Notes: generated by a model not told the origin, from the sequence alone. 38,395 nt of DNA from Rhizoclosmatium globosum (GCA_002104985.1 MCGO01000292.1:1-38395), one strand, 5' to 3'; positions 19,228 through 34,480 are shown, counted from the stretch's first letter. Translations and numbers: made by a program.

Positions 19228-22200
19228 ATGAGTCTCTCAAGTCTCACTTCTGGCTTCATTCAAGTCGCAGGTACCAATACCTGTTGGACTACCGCCGGCG
19301 GTGATGTCAGTACCGTCCCATGCAACCCACTCGACACGAACCAAGTCTTCACGTTTCAAAGAGTCAACGGTTTTGTTCACATTCAACAGGGAACCAAGTG
19401 TGTTAACGTATTTGGTGGAGGAATCAAACCCGGTGGAAATGTCAAGGTAATGAAAGCTGTCAAACTTGATTACATTATTACTCATGGCGTCAATGTTAAT
19501 ACAGATGTATGATTGTGGTGCTGGAACTACCGCTAGTAACGAACTGTTTGTTCTGGGTGACACCAATCCAACATTTTTGAAGTACAGTCTTGCAACCAAC
19601 CTATGTCTCGGGCAAAACGGTTTCCTGTACACGAACCAGTAAGTCGATTTCCCTGATATTATTAATTTTTAATCGGCAAATGCAGAGATTGTCCTAAATC
19701 TGCCACGACTGGATTCCAATTCAACCTCCTCTCCTCTGTAGCACCACAAGTGGCCACAATTTCAAGCGGCTTTGTTCAAATATCAAACAGTAACAATTGC
19801 TGGTCGACTTCTGGAGGCGGTATCAACGCCGTTCCATGTAATCCAGCTGACACAGCTCAAGTTTTCTCTTTTGTTTGGATGAACGGATTCCTCCAGATTA
19901 AGCAAGGAAATAACTGTGCCAACGTTGCTGGAGGCGGCTACTCGCCAGGAGGAAAGTTGGGAGTAAGTGAAGATTAAATTTTTTGTTTAATTGACAGAAA
20001 CGTTTCAGGTTTACCCTTGTAGCTCTGGAACAGGCGTCAGCAATGATAAATTTTCGACAAGCGGCATCAATCCAGTGACTCTTCAATACAGCATATTGCC
20101 AAGTCTTTGCATTGGTACTTCTGATGCAGGGTTCACCAATCAGTTAGTCAAACAAACTGTTTGTATCAAGGCAATTTTAGTAATCACACGTTATAGGTTC
20201 TGTCCAAACACAATCAATTCAGCTTTCCAATTCAATTTTGTGTCTACCCCAAATCTGGTTTTAAGCTGTCCTGTTGGTTCCACCATTTCAACTTCCACCA
20301 CTAATGTCGGCCAAGCTCGAATCGGATCTCTTTACGGAAACCAGCTCTATGATCCGAAAAATGAAGTTAATAACACCTACGCGGTTCAGCCCATCACTGT
20401 CGTTGTTAAAAATGCTCAGGGAGTCGTCCAGCCTTGGTGCCAAGTATACTGGACTCCCCGTGCTTCCTCTGACTTTTCAAGTGGCTGGGTTTATCCCAAC
20501 TCCAAATTTACAGACCAAACAGGGTCTGTCATTGCTTCTTGGATGGCCGGAAACGGGCCCTCGCAGTTTTTGGATGTATCCATCACAACTGATGATGGAA
20601 ACTCTCAATCTTTGACTATTACAGGAGCTGGAGTTCCTCACAGTACACGATCGAACTCAATCCATGTCACCTATGCAAGTCCAAACTGGGAAAAATTCTC
20701 TGTCGACCTTATTCCACATTCTTGGCCACCAACTACATATTACATGGCGATTGGAACCACCTATATGTACTCTGGTATTCAAAACAATATGATTTTGTTT
20801 TCTATTTGGGAAGTCGGTGGAAAGAATCCAGATGTGATTTCAAAGCACGAAGATGCTACGTGCAAAGACTTTGGTGGTGAAGGAACCGGTATTCAATGTG
20901 CTATTCCTTTTGCTCCTCAAATTGATGCCACTTACACGTTTGTGATGAGTGTGGTCCCAGCAGGGAACTTGCAAGACTATACAGTTCAAATGACGGATCA
21001 ATCTTCTGGGCAGACATACGAAATTGCAACCATGAGACTACAAACAAGTCAGGAGAACCTTGGCGCGTACAGTTTCACAGAAGACTGGGCTACATACAAT
21101 TCTTCTTGTCTGCAAACTGACCAGCGCCATGTCACGGTGCAGAATGTCAAGTACTTCAAAAACGGCCAATGGAATCTTGTTGATCCCAGTCTAGTTTACG
21201 GAGACGCGGTCTTTACTCCGAATCACAACGAAGTTTGCACCAATTATGACTTCAACTTTGCTGATGGAAAATACTGGATGAGTAACGGCGGTATGTCAAT
21301 CGGAACTCCTCTCAATATTCCAGGACGATCAAGAAAGTATTATGCGCCACCACCTTCACCCTCAACAACTACGAGTACTTCCAGCTCTACCAGTATTCCT
21401 GCGTCATCCACCGTTATTCCAAATGTTTTAACTACAGTCAAAGCTCCACTGGCAAGCTCCACTAACGTGGTTTCATCAACTGTCGACAAAGGCATCACAA
21501 CAGCACCCGTAACTGTTCCAGGAGCGACGTCTATCGCCAACATTCCTCCTGCAACAGTGTCAAGTACCTCATCAAGTGTAGCTGTCACAGTTCCTTCTTC
21601 ATCGCCACTTCCAAATGCTCCTCCAGCGGTTGTTGCCAGCACTATGAAAGATATTCAAGCCGCTATTACCGCAAACAACAAAACCTCCCCACTTTCTGGC
21701 TTGAAGATAGATTCTTCCGCGTTGACTAATTCTTTGGTGAGCATAAGCTTCACCTTGGCTCCTGGGTCAAAGAAACAATTCGTTGCTCCTACTGTTGCTG
21801 CTAGCTCTGGAAATGGCTTCAATATGGGTGTTGTTGTTGTCTCCTCTACTCAGTACAAGTTCACAACAGTTCCCATTGCAATTCGTAACACTACCAACTC
21901 AATTTTCGCAGCAACTCCTGCGACTGGAGGCGGTGCACAGCTTTTGTACACTGTTGCAAATACCGTATCTCAAATTTGGTATGAGCTGGTGCTTAGTGTG
22001 GATGGTGTGAAGTTGACGGTAAATGTTTATGGTGGGCAAACTCTTTTGTTGAGTGTGGACTTTGGAGTTGCTTTGGGACAGAAAAGACAAGACGGCGGAT
22101 TTTCGCTCGTTGCTGGAATTGCGCCGGTTATTGATTCTGTTCTTTTGGCAACCGATTCTGCAGCCAGCAAGGCTCCACCTTCAACCACATTGACCACTGC

Positions 22201-22251
22201 AAATTTAATTCCTACTGTGCCTTCTATTCCAAACTACGGTGCTCCTACTAC

Positions 22252-22291
<40 letters not shown>

Positions 22292-22387
22292 GCGCCTTCC
22301 AAGACCCAAGCTAATGTTCTTTACTCTGGTTCGCGTCAAAGCGCTGTTGTTTCTGTTCTTGGACTTTTGTTTGTTTTGATTATCTGA
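19228..22387 (+). CDS. cell-surface protein: two lectin-like modules, Ig-like module, DUF3472-type domain, GPI-type tail
   Basis: Exons 19228-19446, 19505-19638, 19686-19962, 20009-20142, 20197-22387; about 984 residues. Two ricin-B-like (beta-trefoil-like) modules (about 5-120 and 130-265) each carry SGF[IV]Q, N.CW and QVF[TS]F motifs and end in a cysteine-rich part. A bacterial-Ig-like module follows (about 295-410; [30 protein letters not shown]). The DUF3472-type domain (about 419-631) has [34 protein letters not shown] and EVCTNYDF. A Ser/Thr linker, another all-beta region, a poly-Ala run and the hydrophobic C-end [13 protein letters not shown] suggest a GPI-anchored wall protein. The N-terminal signal is unresolved: the Met at 19228 lacks one, but an upstream exon from 19102 could add it. 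The ligand is unknown; carbohydrate binding is inferred from the modules. Confidence 0.85.
22253..22290 (+). repeat. (GCT)n microsatellite coding poly-alanine
   Basis: About 12.7 perfect gct units inside the last exon of the preceding gene, read as alanine. It sits just before the putative anchor segment and is likely to vary in length between strains. Confidence 0.95.
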
Positions 22388-22478
22388 TTCTATTACTCCC
22401 CTTTCTTCACTTGATTTGGGATTGGTAAATAATACATAGAAAGACCTCTTTCTGTTCTATCCATTTTTCTTGACACTA

Positions 22479-23850
22479 ATGCCCATCATTGAAGAAGTGC
22501 TTGATCGACGAGTGCACGTCATCACCGGCTCCAACACGTAACGTCACCCACTTGACTGACTAAGAGAAGCGAGGCTGACTAACCTGATTATTTCAGCGGC
22601 ATCGGCTTCGCAACGGCGGCCCGACTCTGCGCGGCCGCGGCCCAGGCAAAGCAAAGCGCCGTCGTTGTTCTCGCGTGTCGAAATGCGAAGAAGGCGAATG
22701 CGGCCAGACTCGATTTGCTGTCGAAGTTGGGGCCTGCTGAGAAGGACTTTGTCGAAGTTGAAGTCCTCGAGTGTGACTTGGCGGATTCAAAGGCCGTTTT
22801 GGAATCAGCGAAAGTGTTTCGGAAAAGGTGCGTTTGATTGGATGGGTTGATTGATTGGGTGGTTGGTTGGTTGGTGTGCCAGGGAGTGGTGAGATGGTCT
22901 GATCGCAAGGTTATTAGATACAACCGCCTGGACTCCCTCATCTTCAATGCGGGTATGATCCCGGTCGAATCTGTAAACATCTTCAAGGCGGCAATTGCGC
23001 TTCTCAAAGACCCTGCCAACATTGCAAAGACAACAGGCGAAGTCATGGTTCAATCAATTGGTTCCACGACCAAAGACGAATTTCAGTTCGGAGAAGCCTT
23101 TGCGGCCAACTTTCTTGGACATTATTTGCTCTTGAAGGAGCTTGAGGGTGTTCTGGAAAAGACTACAAAACTGTTGAAGGATGAGAATCGGGGCTGGGAA
23201 GGCGCTCGTGTCATTTGGTTGACCAGCGACACTGCTGAACATCATATGTTTGATCCCAACGATATCATGTGTTTGAAGGGGTGCGTATATTTCAGTTGTG
23301 ATGCTACCCCGCCAACGTTTTAACATTATCACATGATACAGAGCTTATCCATACGAATCTTCGAAACGATTGATTGAACTGATTCATTTGGAAACCGCGG
23401 CTCGTCTTCGCGAAAAAGGAATTTATAGTGTTGTGGCGAACCCTGGAATCAGTGCAACAGACGTAATGAAAGGAACTGTACCAACATGGTTGATTCTCGT
23501 CGCTCTCTACTTTGTATGTTTGTTTTATTACTAGTTTTTCGATGCACTAACACTGATGTTAGTTCCGCTTCTGCTTCTTACCGGCCGTTTGCATTACACC
23601 ATTCAATGCATCCCGATCTGAAGCTTATCTTGCTATAGAAGTGACTGATCCAAATGAACTGAATCCCAAGACTGTATATCAATCGGATGTCACATTTTGG
23701 GGAACGTCGAGAGTTCGCAAATTGATTTTGAGCAGAGAAGGTGTTATTGACTGTTCCGGTGACGTTTGTACGAATGGAAACGTTGATTTGACAAAAATTC
23801 GGGAGGAGGTGGATGCGATTTATAATCGCGTCAAGAAGGCTTCTGCTTGA
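22479..23850 (+). CDS. ERG27: 3-keto-steroid reductase, ERG27/HSD17B7-like SDR
   Basis: Exons 22479-22537, 22597-22827, 22918-23280, 23342-23513, 23563-23850; 370 residues, no frame break. The N-terminal cofactor motif VITGSNTGIGFATA is split by the first intron. NAG is in LIFNAGMIPVE, catalytic Tyr/Lys in AYPYESSKRLIEL, and VVANPGISATDV follows. The insert before the active site (TTGEVMVQSIGSTT, NFLGHYLLLKELE) and the C-terminal segment CITPFNASRSEAYLA match ERG27/HSD17B7. The enzyme reduces the C3 ketone left by C4 demethylation of sterols, at the ER or lipid droplets, using NADPH. The third exon is preceded by an intron containing a (ggtt)n run. A polyadenylation-type aataaa lies at 23891. 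Confidence 0.9.
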
Positions 23851-23890
23851 ACTATTTCAATGACAACGGCAATCTTTGGCAGTACTTTGT

Positions 23891-23896
23891 AATAAA
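23891..23896 (+). terminator. candidate poly(A) signal of the ERG27-like gene
   Basis: A canonical aataaa 40 bp after the stop codon, in AT-rich sequence. It is recognised by motif and position only. Confidence 0.4.
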
Positions 23897-23981
23897 TCCT
23901 GACAAACAATTCACGTAATCTCCAAATGCAGAGAGCAAATCCCGCCACATTCTCTCTGCTCTTTGCTCTCAATTGAATGTG

Positions 23982-24620
23982 ATGAGCACTGAATTTGTAA
24001 TTGCTTTTAAATCAGAGTTCGTTCCAACAATCGAACACTGTAAATCAACTAGAATGCAAACACCAAACATGACTCCAACGATGCTGCCTGGAACCTACGA
24101 ACAAGACGCCCACCAGCAATCTCAATCCTACTACCTGAGCCCATCACCCCCAACGCCTCCTCCATCAAAACACCAAAAGCAACGGCATCAGTGCCCAGAA
24201 TGCTCACAATCATTCACAAACATCTACAACCTACGAACCCACAATTCCACCGTCCACGCCGGCGACAAACCGTACGCGTGCACACAATGCCCTGCTAGCT
24301 TTGGGAAAAGATTTAACCTGAAACGGCATGAAGTCGTGCATGAAGCTGAAGGGAGTAATAAGTTTGTGTGTGGTGAATGTGGGAAGGGGTTTTCGCAGAA
24401 GGGACACTGGCGGGGACATGTTGCTCAGAAACATGGTGGTGTTGGGTTGGATGCAGTTAATTTGGAGAGGAATGTGAAAAGGGAAGTTGTGGAAGAGGTT
24501 GTTGGACGGAGGTTGGTGGTTCAAGCTTTTATTTGGAGATGCGAGACTTGTGGATGTACCTTTGCATCAAGAGGTGGATTAGAGTTTCATTGTGTGATCA
24601 GTTCATGTTTAGAAAATTAA
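23982..24620 (+). CDS. C2H2 zinc-finger protein
   Basis: Single exon, 212 residues from ATG 23982 (a second ATG at 24054 would remove 24 residues). A Pro/Ser/Gln-rich N-part is followed by three canonical fingers: C71-C74-H87-H92 (HQCPECSQSFTNIYNLRTH), C100-C103-H116-H120, and C130-C133-H146-H151. After a basic spacer there is a fourth, C2HC-like finger (C187, C190, H203, C209) that stops three residues before the end. The linker HAGDKPYAC is close to the TGEKP linker of DNA-binding arrays, so a nuclear sequence-specific DNA-binding role is likely. Targets are unknown. It has no frame break and no intron. Confidence 0.87.
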   Translation: MSTEFVIAFKSEFVPTIEHCKSTRMQTPNMTPTMLPGTYEQDAHQQSQSYYLSPSPPTPPPSKHQKQRHQCPECSQSFTNIYNLRTHNSTVHAGDKPYACTQCPASFGKRFNLKRHEVVHEAEGSNKFVCGECGKGFSQKGHWRGHVAQKHGGVGLDAVNLERNVKREVVEEVVGRRLVVQAFIWRCETCGCTFASRGGLEFHCVISSCLEN

Positions 24621-24800
24621 AATGGGATTCGTTGTTGTATCTTATGATTTTTAAAGAATAGGGAAACGCATTCATTCCCAAGTTCACAACACGCACTTGA
24701 AGTCCTTGTTTTCCGATTGGAGTCATTGTATCGAAACGATAGATTTAAAGGGATAGTTTCTTTTTCAGTCAAATCCCAGGCTGATCCCACTGCCACGCGC

Positions 24801-25824
24801 ATGGCCTTAACCTCGGAATCATATGGCAGTCCGCCATCGCATATTCTCCTGTTATCAGACTCCAAGAAATGGTTCTCACGGGTGAGTGCAATGGATCAAT
24901 CCAGCCACAATCCGCTTGCCCGTGGCTCTTACAAATGCTCAACAGGGTTGCCTTCTACTGGCGAATCTTATGCTCTTTGTACTGTCAGTGGGAATCATCT
25001 TTGCGGGATATGCAATCCAGACTTGGTTGACTGACGATGTTTGGGTTTGTTTTTGCGGTTGTGACACTCCTTTTACTGATCGTCAAGTACAGCAATTCGT
25101 TAGTGACAACATCATGATTACAAAAGGAGTTGCTGTTGCAGTTGAGTTGCCTTTGGGTGTTTGATAGATGAGGTTAGTGTGACTCATACGAGTATACCAC
25201 AGTTCCTGTTTATCGGATCCGTGATGCTGATTCTGTCGCTCGTTGGAGCTATCGGTGCATGTACAAGACAGAAACGAACTTTGATGGGGTATTTCTACGC
25301 CATTTTATTCATGGGCTCTGCTGTGATTATTTGCGGTGTTGTTTTCTTGGTCAAGCTGTCGAACAACTTGAGGACGTGGGATGGGATGCAAATGTCGGAT
25401 TGGATTAGTTATTCAAATTATGAGAAGGATCGGTACCAATCGATAGTGAGTTTCATCTATTTACACGCTTGTCGTTTGTCATACTGATATACTTCATGAA
25501 TAGTATGCATGCTGCGGCTATGGATCATTAAAAGCCAATGCCTACACTGGTCCAGTGCTCTTCAATCCATCTGCTAGGAAAACGGGAAATCCATGTTTGG
25601 ATACAATATACGTTTCAAATTCCCCAGACTGTCTGAACGGAGGTGTTTCCTGGTACAAACTGTATCTTTCGTTGTCAGGCGCCTTGTTTGCTGTTACGGG
25701 AATCTGTTTGCTTACGTGTGTGACTGCGTCAGCTTATTTGGTATTCCGTACCATTGACTCACCGGTGAAAAAGGAGTCCATAGAAGATCTACAGGCACCT
25801 TTTTTGCAAAATCATGGCTCGTAA
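24801..25824 (+). CDS. tetraspanin-like four-pass membrane protein, copy 1
   Basis: Exons 24801-24881, 24946-25038, 25093-25140, 25203-25445, 25504-25824; 261 residues. A cytosolic N-end with SDSKKWFSR precedes TM1 (CLLLANLMLFVLSVGIIFAG). A small extracellular loop, TM2/TM3 (FLFIGSVMLILSLVGAIGAC and the YAILFMGSAVIICGVVFLV segment), a large extracellular loop with the tetraspanin signature CCG (YACCGYG, Cys158-159) and further cysteines (NPCLD, DCLNG), then TM4 (LSGALFAVTGICLLTCV) follow. Tetraspanins organise plasma-membrane microdomains; in fungi they are linked to polarised growth and host penetration (family knowledge). Intron 25039-25092 is a stop-free multiple of three, so retention would add 18 residues. 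Tandem paralogue downstream. Confidence 0.88.
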
Positions 25825-26046
25825 CTCTTGCTGTGTATTTATTTCTTGGTTTCTCTCATATTCGTTATTCATTCACGTGCATCTTAATTCTAAAGTATAT
25901 GTCCTCTTCCTCTTCTGATATTATAATTGTTCTGCTGAATAACAGAGATCTGTTGAACCCTTGGGCGGCAGAACATCACCAAAAGAAAACACCAAAACCA
26001 CCAAACCTTCCTCTCCTCCCTACCCACCCAGCATTCAATCCCCAGC

Positions 26047-27027
26047 ATGTACCAATACGCACAGTACCGACACGAGTCCAAGAAGTGGTTCTCGCGGGTG
26101 GGTCCCCCTCGCTGTCCCGTCTGATGTGTCTTCTAACCTTGTGCAGGTGTATCTCGTCCTCGTCAATCTTGCGCTCTTTGGCTTCGCAATCGCACTCATT
26201 ATTGCGGGAATCGCTGTGATGAAAGTGGCCGCAGGCGGTGCTGATGTGAGTTGGTTTCGGAGTTGCGCACTTTGTTATGTGGCGGACTGACGCCAAATCC
26301 AGACAATCGGAAGGAGCGTCATTTCGATTTCGCGGGAAATGGGCATTGCGGTGAGTTGTGTGCTCTTGATTGGATGGCTTGGGGCTATACTCATCAACCC
26401 CTAACCCACCTACCTACCAAGGTCACTGCCGTCGGTGCCATCCTGATGCTCTTTACTGTCGCCGGAACTATGGGTGCCATAACCAGGCACAATCTGGCCC
26501 TCAAGTTTTACATCTTTGGAATCATGGTTGGCTTCGTTATTGTGTTGGCTGGAGGTATCTGGTTCATCGTCATGGTGCGAAACAACGCAAATAAGTGGGC
26601 GAATCAGAACTTGGGCGACTGGAAAGCATACACGGATTTCCAAAAAGATACATATCAGGTTTTGGTGAGTACCCATCTTTGATTGTGGCTGGTTCTTGCC
26701 AAGTTCTAGAGTCATTTATGCCACCATTAGTACACTTGCTGTGGGTATGGACCAGATAAAAATGGACCGTATCTTGGAGCGCCATTGTTTGATGCGAGTG
26801 GACGAACAGATGGAAATCAATGCGCACAAAATCAATACTTCAAAGATGCAATGAACTGTTATGATGGAGGAAATGCATGGCATCACGTCTATACCGTTGT
26901 TTCTAGCGTCTTATTGGCTGGAATCTCCATCTTTCTCTTGACTGCTGTGGGTGCCGCTGATAATGCCAAGATGAGAAAGAGTGATATTGGATATCAAGTA
27001 CAATATGAGCAGCTTCCTGTGAGATAA
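26047..27027 (+). CDS. tetraspanin-like four-pass membrane protein, copy 2
   Basis: Exons 26047-26097, 26147-26245, 26303-26350, 26422-26664, 26731-27027; 245 residues. The N-end YRHESKKWFSR matches copy 1, as do the phase-0 intron positions. Exons 3 and 4 (48 and 243 nt) have exactly the same length in both copies. TM1 is VYLVLVNLALFGFAIALIIA; TM2/TM3 and the loop with YTCCGYG (Cys150-151) follow, with extra loop cysteines (NQCAQN, NCYDGG), then TM4. A short cytosolic tail ends the protein. The role is as for copy 1; which partner proteins they gather is unknown. Confidence 0.9.
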
Positions 27028-27105
27028 ATTTCGATGGTGCAAACGTGATCGTTCTTAATCTGTTTGCGTCCACTTAAATGGTTCGAAAAAGCATTCAATA
27101 AATAG

Positions 27106-28664
<1,559 letters not shown>

Positions 28665-28728
28665 TTGAAAGTCTCACATTGTTTGGATTTCTCGCACCCT
28701 ATCAGTAATCTGACAAAATCACTTCCAA

Positions 28729-30422
<1,694 letters not shown>

Positions 30423-30518
30423 CTTTCTTCTTATTTTTAAATATATTTATTTGACGTTGGCGGTTTTGTTTGACAGGTGGGTCTCAATTGACCCACCAAA
30501 TTATAGTTCAACGAACGA

Positions 30519-32181
30519 ATGCACATTATACTATCTCTCTCGACTATTTCTTTTCTTCTCGCTGTCCACGAGGTTGCTTCTCGTCCAATTGGCCTCGGGC
30601 ATCGTCAACGTCGTGGAAACCAGCCCATTATTCCAAGTGGGGACGTTGGATTTGTTCAACCCGCAGATTCCAACTATTGCTGGTCTCAGAAAGGTGGCCT
30701 TACTATTGCTGTTTGTAATCCGTCGGACTTCGACCAATTCTTTCGAGTAACGAAAACGAAGTTGGGAATAATCATCTCAGACGCACCCGTCCGGAAATGT
30801 GTTGGGGTTTTGAAAAGTACAACGCATGATAATAGTCTTGGATTTGTCGATTGTGATGAAGGAAGTCCCGCACAGACTGTAGTTTTCAGTTCCAAGTCCA
30901 CAAATCCAACGCTCTTGCAATCTGTCTCAGATCCTCAACTGTGCATAAACCAACTTGATAAAATCCTTAAAGCAGGGTACGTATGGTACAAATTAGTATT
31001 TAACTGCTCAACTATCATTCAGAGTATGCCCAAAAGATAACACGGATCAGTCAAAATTCCAGTTTCGTCTTATAAATAATCCAGTTGCCGTATCAAATTG
31101 TACATCTGCAATGGATGCGGTTGTCACGACTACATTTATCGGAAATGGACGTATTGGATCGCTTTATGGAACTCCGAACTTCAATCCTCTCATTGACGTT
31201 TATGGAAACAGCGCTTTCACCCCTCAAGCTATTCATATTTCAGTCGTTGACGGATCTGGGGCTCCTTTGTCTTGGTGTCCAATCTCGTGGAATCCGCGCA
31301 ATGGGAGTTCAAGTGGATGGGCATTTCCACAGTCACTGGTTACGGATGCGACAGGTTCAGCCAGTGCCTATTGGGTATCGGGATATGATTTACTTCAGTA
31401 CCTTGATATTTCACTTGGAGGCGAAAACGGCAGTACAACTGTTTCTGGAGTTGGGTTTCCTCTCAAGACCACCGCAACGACTGTGAATCTCACATGGTTT
31501 ATTCCTGCTTGGAAAAAGTTTTCAGTCGACGTGGTTCCTCATTCCCTGCCGCCGTTTACATATTATGAAGCTATTGGATTTGAAAAAAGCTCAGCGGGTA
31601 TTCGTAACGGCCTAATTGCATGGACTGTACAAGACAAGAACCCCAGTGTAGTCGTCTCAAATCCCAATACCACATGTATTATTGCATCATCGGACGATGT
31701 TGGACTTCGCTGTGCTTTTAACCAGGTCGTCAATATCAATCAAACTTACACATTCGAATTGGAGTCTTTGATCGGGAGCTCAAAGCGTCAAAATACCACA
31801 CTGAGAGTTCGAGACCATGTCACTGGTCGCACATTCGATATTGCCACAGTTGAGACAGATGCTCATAGTACTCCGTCCACCACACAGGCATCGATTCGTG
31901 ATACTTCCATGATTCCCGAGTTTTCTTGTTTAAGTACTGACCAGAGATACGCCAGTTTTTCAAAGGTCAAATATATTGGCTTAGATGATGACAGGTGGAT
32001 CGAAGTTCCTAAAAAGAAAGCAGCTGGCACAGCCTCGTTCAAACCTGGATCGAATCAAGTTTGTTGGAATTATGGGTTTGACTTTTCGGGTGAAGGGCAG
32101 TATTGGTTTAGCACTGGGGGTTCTTTTGTTGGAACTCGTCCCCTCAATCTTCCAGGAGGTGCAACTTTGTTTGTAGCATGA
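30519..32181 (+). CDS. secreted, most diverged lectin-like / Ig-like / DUF3472-type protein
   Basis: Exons 30519-30976 and 31023-32181, 538 residues, intact. The signal peptide is MHIILSLSTISFLLAVHEVA, followed by a basic stretch (GHRQRRGN) that could be a processing site. The lectin-like module is recognisable (VGFVQPADSNYCWSQKGG, AVCNPSDFDQFF) but lacks its first intron. The Ig-like module has GRIGSLYGTP and TDATGSASAYWVSG. The DUF3472-type domain is degenerate: PHSLPPFTYYEAIG is kept, but WEVGGKN has become VQDKNPS and the FGGEGTG motif is replaced by SSDDVGLRC. NQVCWNYGFDF and the closing PLNLPGG are retained. No C-terminal anchor. Loss of the glycine motif suggests altered or lost ligand binding (inference). 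Confidence 0.86.
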
Positions 32182-32422
32182 TTAACCGTATTATATTATC
32201 TATTTATTCATTATATTAGCGTCATATGTATAAATACTTTTCTGAACTTACATGGATGACGATGCAACCAGTTTTATACTCGCAACGCGACGAGTGGCAT
32301 ATGTGCTGTGGCAGATATCTCTTAAGAAGCATAGACCATTGGTGCGCGTTTGTGCTGGCAAACCTCTCTTTTTTGTTTTTTTCCCAGTTTTCTTTTTCAT
32401 CCAACACCCTCTCAACCTCAAC

Positions 32423-34201
32423 ATGCTCGTCTTGTTTGAGACCCCAGCGGGATACGCCCTCTTCAAGATGAAGGACGAGTCGAAACTCGAAGATCCCGAT
32501 TCGATCTTCAAATACTTTGAGTCTCCTGACGCTGCCGCAAAGACGTAAGCCCCAAACCCACTTCTCCTTCTTTCAAGTTGATTGAACAGGCCCACTCACA
32601 ATCGTCTTTACCAATCGCAGCCTCAAATTGAAGGCATTTTCCAAGTTCGAAAACACAACCGATGCCATGAGTGCCGTCACTGCCCTTGTCGAGGGCAAAC
32701 TCTCAAAGTCACTGAAGAAGTTTTTGGAGGGAGAGCTCTCGGAACTGGATTTGAAGGACAAGCTGGCTGTCGGCGATTCTAAGCTTGGTAAGATCCAATC
32801 GAGACAGACCGAAACGGTGTTCAAGCTCCGTTGTCTCCTTCTTTTCCTGTCGCTCCCAAAATACTCCATGAAACACCAACCGTAATCTAACATCAATTAC
32901 GCCAACTAGCTGCCTCCATCGCAAAGAAGTTGAAATCAATGTTGTCAGCGATTCTACAACGCTCGAATTGATGCGTGGAATCCGTTCTCAAATCACCACC
33001 TTGATCAGCGGTCTCCCTGAAGCTGACATGAACGCCATGGTCCTCGGTCTCTCCCACTCTCTTTCTCGTTACAAGCTCAAGTTCTCTCCTGATAAGGTTG
33101 ACACCATGATTGTTCAGGCAATCGCGTTGCTCGATGACTTGGACAAGGAACTCAACACCTACGCCATGAGAGTCAAGGAATGGTACGGCTGGCACTTCCC
33201 TGAAATGACTAAAATTATTGTGGACAATTTGGCCTACGCCAAGGTTGTTAAGACTATGGGATTCAGATCCAACGCTGCTGAAGTTGACTTGAGCGCGGTG
33301 TTGCCAGAGGAGTTGGAAAAGGAAGTGAAGGATGCTGCTGAAATCTCTATGGGTACTGAAATCAGTGACGAGGATATCGACAACATCAACCACTTGGCCG
33401 ACCAAATCATCAGCATCACCGAATACCGTGTTCAGTTGTACGACTACTTGAAAAACCGTATGGCTGCTATCGCTCCTAACTTGACATGTTTGGTTGGAGA
33501 GCTTGTTGGTGCTCGTTTGATTGCCCACGCTGGTTCTCTTTTGAACTTGTCAAAGCAACCTGCTTCCACTATTCAGATTTTGGGTGCTGAAAAGGCTCTT
33601 TTCAGAGCTTTGAAATCCAAACACGACACACCAAAGTACGGTTTGCTGTACCACGCCAGTTTGGTTGGTCAAGCTGGACCAAAGATTAAGGGAAAGGTTG
33701 CCAGAACTGTTGCTACAAAGTGTGCTTTGTCTATCCGTGTCGATGCTCTTGGAGAACACGACGGTCCAACTGTTGGAATCGAATTGAGAGCGAAGATGGA
33801 GGCCCGATTGAGGCAGTTGGAGGGTAAGGCTAAGGGTGCTGTTGGTTCTGCCACCAAAGGAAAGAAGGACGGAAACAAGAAGTTTGAGTTCAAGCAAACC
33901 AAGGCCTACAACCCATCAAGCGATGTTGCCGTGACTGAGGAGGCTCCAAAGAAGCGTAAAGCTGAGGAGGTGACCGAAGAGGAGGAGAAGCCAAAGAAGG
34001 CTAAGAAGAGTGAGGATGCTGAGGAAAGTGGTGAAAAGAAGAAGAAGAAGAAGAAGTCAAAATCCGAGGACGATGAGGGAGCAGCCGCTGGTGATGAAGG
34101 TTTGTATTTTTATTCTCCTACTTTCTCCTTTCTGATCCATTCTTTCTTCAGAGAAACCCAAAAAGAAGAAGAAGAAGTCAAAGACCGAGGACGACGAATA
34201 A
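32423..34201 (+). CDS. NOP58: NOP58, box C/D snoRNP core protein (one frame break)
   Basis: Exons 32423-32544, 32621-32787, 32910-34099, 34152-34201; about 509 residues. The N-domain starts [15 protein letters not shown]. Then come [37 protein letters not shown] and the NOP domain: [66 protein letters not shown]. The tail is a long KKE/KKK-rich segment. In the nucleolus it assembles with fibrillarin, NOP56 and SNU13 on box C/D snoRNAs for 2'-O-methylation and rRNA processing. One base appears missing at 32933-32935 (ttgaaatc), which breaks the frame between IAKKL and INVVSDS. Human NOP58 has exactly the residue count the one-base correction predicts. A later acceptor near 32928 would also give an open frame, seven residues shorter. 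Confidence 0.94.
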
Positions 34202-34480
34202 ACAGGATCTCTGTGGAATGCATGAAGGAAGTTTGTTGTTGGTCTAGAGTTCGTTGTTATTTGTTTCTCTTTGTGTTTTTAGCATATGTAATGGAGGAGG
34301 GAAATGGTTGTTTTGAATCAAAGAGTATGCTCCTATTGATTGACGAATGTGAGGGACTGAGGGTGTGGTTTGCAAGAAACTCTTTCCAATTCAGATAGGT
34401 CAGTGGCGACATTCACCTCCACGGCCCAGCGCATTCCATCGAACCCTCACATTAAAACCACCTCGAAACCAAGAAACCAA

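Noticed and set aside
34370..34480. In-frame extension of the PIP5-kinase N-terminus upstream of 34481
   Set aside because: It does not begin with a well-placed ATG and overlaps the NOP58 3' flank; 34481 is the first good start.
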